This document shows positions 62,101 to 64,000 of a stretch of 64,000 nt of DNA, piece by piece (position 1 is the first letter of the stretch; each line of letters begins with the position of its first letter). The notes below the pieces were generated by a model, which was not told the origin of the DNA, ran no database searches, and saw only the letters and a program-made list of their open reading frames with translations. The position numbers and the translations under genes are program-made. The stretch is from Silene conica. Its lineage: Eukaryota; Streptophyta; Magnoliopsida; Caryophyllales; Caryophyllaceae. The stretch lies in NCBI GenBank assembly GCA_029255685.2, contig CM055318.2, positions 15,505,001-15,569,000 on the forward strand, given 5' to 3'.

Positions 62101-63464
62101 TTAAATTTAGCTTCAAATACAAGATAACAATGAAATTATACGTTATTTATAACCATAAAATATATATTTTATTATATTTAAATGCCGTGTCCCGTGTCCT
62201 AAATTCCATGAGGTGTCGTGTCACGTGTCCGTGTCGTGTCCGTGTCCGTATCTGTGCTTCTTAGGAAACCTATAAATCTATGATGACCTTTCGAAGTCTT
62301 AAATCATTCAAGTGCAACATTGTACTGTTCGAGCAGCTTCAAGTGTATCTTTAATATTTGAACTTATCTTTCACATACAGGAACTAAACCGGATTGCAGG
62401 GGTGGATAAGACATGCAACTTTGTCAAGGTTTGTCAAACATAACTATAATCAGTCATCTTCACTTCCGAAGTCTAGCTTGTAAATAATAGCTGCCAAATA
62501 TCATACAAATTCTACGTAACTCACAATCTTAGTACCATCGGTTATGCAGGCTGATTTCATGAAAATGCCATTTCCTGAGAATTCATTTGATGCTGTCTAT
62601 GCAATCGAGGCGACATGCCATGCACCAGATGCAGTAAGTAGTACATAAGTTTTACTACAGTTGTCAATGTCTTACTCTGTCTTCCAGAAGTTATTTCGCT
62701 CATGCTCATGACATTTTTTCTTGAATATGTTTTGCTTATTCTTTGATACAAAAGGTTGGGTGCTACAAAGAGATATTCAGAGTGTTGAAGCCTGGGCAAC
62801 ATTTTGCTGCATATGAGTGGTGTATGACCGATGCCTTTGACCCCAACAATAAAGAACACCAGAAAATCAAGGTTTTTACATGTGCACATTATCTTGTACT
62901 TTTGATGTTAATAAACAATGTTCTATTGTTGTTACTTGTAACATATTGATGAATGCAGGAAGAAATTGAACTTGGTGATGGACTTCCAGACATCAGATCA
63001 ACAAGACAGTGCCTCGATGCTCTAAAGAAAGCCGGTTTTGAGGTCGGAAAAGCTTCTCTATGTTTTCTGTATACTTGCCTACTAGAGTTGAACAATACAT
63101 CGAAAAATGAGTGTATTTCTTGTCAATATAGGTTATCTGGGAGAGAGATATTGCAGGGGAATCACCAGTTCCTTGGTACTTGCCTTTGGATACGAACCAC
63201 TTTTCTTTGAGCAGTTTCCGTCTAACTGCCGCTGGACGTTTTGTTACTAGAAACCTGGTAAGATCTAATTATGAAAGTTCTCCCAAGCTGCATGTGACCT
63301 GAGAATTTGGCTGTTAAACCACCCTGTCCACGTTGACTACTTAGCGACAATGTCTTAATTTTGTAGGTCAAGACTCTAGAGTTTGTTGGGCTTGCTCCAA
63401 AGGGGAGTCTTAGAGTACAATCTTTTCTAGAAAAAGCAGCGGAAGGACTCGTGGATGGTGGAAG
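59141..63464 (+). CDS. SMT1: Cycloartenol C-24 sterol methyltransferase 1, all but the last exon
   Basis: Twelve exons: 59141-59223, 59909-59975, 60390-60463, 60583-60667, 60770-60825, 61691-61745, 62381-62428, 62550-62633, 62755-62871, 62959-63042, 63132-63257, 63367-63464. They give ~325 residues in frame; the final ~15 residues lie beyond the window. SMT1 transfers a methyl group from S-adenosylmethionine to C-24 of cycloartenol, the first committed step to 24-alkyl phytosterols, at the ER. Seen: [15 protein letters not shown] (~62-76), SAM motif [10 protein letters not shown] (~105-114), [20 protein letters not shown] (~162-181), [13 protein letters not shown]. The ATG at 59141 adds six residues before MDLAS, the usual start of the family, so 59159 is an alternative start. 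Introns hold two MITE-like copies and a hAT-like half element. Confidence 0.95.
59593..59709 (+). repeat. ~58-bp tandem duplication in SMT1 intron 1
   Basis: Two units (59593-59647 and 59651-59709) share ATCGTCAATCTGTTTTACTT and AATCGTTTGTTTACGTTTCT with a few differences between them. Simple tandem duplication; the CTCCCTCC words inside hint at a Stowaway relic. Confidence 0.75.
60894..61064. mobile_element. Small MITE-like element in SMT1 intron 5
   Basis: Second copy of the family at 42246-42434: same start ACACAAATTCTCATT and end CAAGCAAGAC, with TATCCGTC/GACGGATA inverted words inside. It lies in the intron between the SAM-motif exon and the next one, without touching splice sites. Confidence 0.6.
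61894..62260 (-). mobile_element. GACACG-rich element, full inverted copy in SMT1 intron 6
   Basis: Reverse-oriented copy of the 12260-12634 element, colinear over its length: right-arm words (GTGTCCGACACTCGG, here with a short duplicated CCCCGACACTCGGAC unit), AT-rich centre, then GTGTCCGTGTCGTGTCC arm. 367 bp against 375 bp. It shows the family is mobile and tolerated within introns. Confidence 0.7.
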
Positions 63465-63609
63465 GTATGTGATATAAAATGCTGTGATATCAAATGTCAA
63501 TAGTATAAACTCTGATGGGCTAACAAATGTTCTATCATGAAAATTTGCGACTAGGCATGTGTCCTTTGTTATTTTTAATTTCCTATACAAGCTATAAGTG
63601 AGTAAGTGC

Positions 63610-63790
63610 CAGGGCTGGGTTTTGGGTACCTGAACGGTTTCCAAACCGGTTTGGTTACCTGGTTTTAGAGACCCTGACTTACATAAACCGGAATCAAACC
63701 TGCTTTTTTTAATTCGGATCTTTTTTTTGCCAAACCAGATCTGAAAAACTGTTAACCGAACCAGTTTTCAGAATCAGAGGGTTCTTTTTC
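63610..63790. mobile_element. hAT-like half element in SMT1 intron 12
   Basis: CAGGGCTGGGTTTTGGGTACC is a typical hAT MITE terminus, followed by AAACCGG and TTGGTT words. No inverted partner (CCCAGCCCTG) is seen before the window end, so it is a truncated or decayed copy. 63791-64000 holds the rest of the intron with nothing recognisable. Confidence 0.45.
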
Positions 63791-64000
63791 CATTTTTGTA
63801 CTGTCAAATGTCAACCAACAAATTGCTTGATATGAAAGCCATTAACTTGTTAAAAATCATTTTACAGTCATGTTAATCAATGTCTTTGTATTCATGATTA
63901 TACAGTAGCTAATACTCCAATGTCTTTGTACATGCCAAACAGTCTTGAAATCATTAAAATCTTTTGTATTTAAGTAGTAATTCTTCAATCTCAGCAAATC

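Noticed and set aside
63900-64000. Last SMT1 exon at the window edge (CTCAG followed by CAAATC)
   Set aside because: The expected next residues after GGR are KEIFTPM-like. The bases after this AG do not give them, so the exon is beyond the window.

Overview
This is a nuclear window from a plant, most likely a core eudicot. Five intron-rich genes match well-known plant families, and the space between them is filled with plant-type transposable elements: MITEs, Helitrons, CACTA, MULE and hAT elements, a SINE, and solo LTRs starting TGTAACAYCCC. The repeat content resembles Caryophyllales, but that is an impression and not a demonstration. There are no prokaryotic features.

Layout. 1-566 holds the first two exons (minus strand) of a tRNA-dihydrouridine synthase that runs off the left edge. 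2975-4873 is TAB2 (plus; chloroplast photosystem translation factor, 396 aa, 5 exons). 5494-11978 is a PHD-finger/Tudor-like chromatin protein (minus, 849 aa, 14 exons), convergent with TAB2. From memory this pair matches Arabidopsis At3g08010/At3g08020, so it looks like conserved microsynteny. About 12.2-34 kb is a repeat block: two MITE-like elements, a probable Helitron shell, a solo LTR (A1) with another solo LTR (B1) and a CACTA element inside it, further LTRs, hAT elements and a second Helitron. 34305-41089 is DNA topoisomerase II (minus, 1464 aa, 19 exons), with E2F-like and MSA-like promoter sites. About 41.5-58.1 kb is a second repeat block: a Helitron, then a MULE-like element split by solo LTR B2, which itself contains solo LTR A2. 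59141-63464 is sterol methyltransferase SMT1 (plus, 12 exons visible, last exon beyond the right edge).

The genes are independent housekeeping or regulatory loci, not a pathway cluster. All exon models were made by hand from splice sites and reading-frame continuity. All five keep frame through every junction.

The most unusual signal is in the solo LTRs. B1 has about ten consecutive units with a constant core (ATGCCTTAAG...CCTCTGAG) flanked by arms that differ between units but pair with each other within each unit, often with G-U pairs or single bulges. B2 has a second array of about a dozen hairpins with a different constant loop (GGTTAT) and similarly covarying stems, plus one hairpin of the B1 type. 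This looks like selection for RNA (or cruciform) structure rather than sequence. I know of no description of it.

Other notable points are the reciprocal nesting of LTR families A and B, capture of reordered FGGY carbohydrate-kinase exons inside the CACTA element, and a recurring set of short palindromic clusters in several unrelated LTRs.
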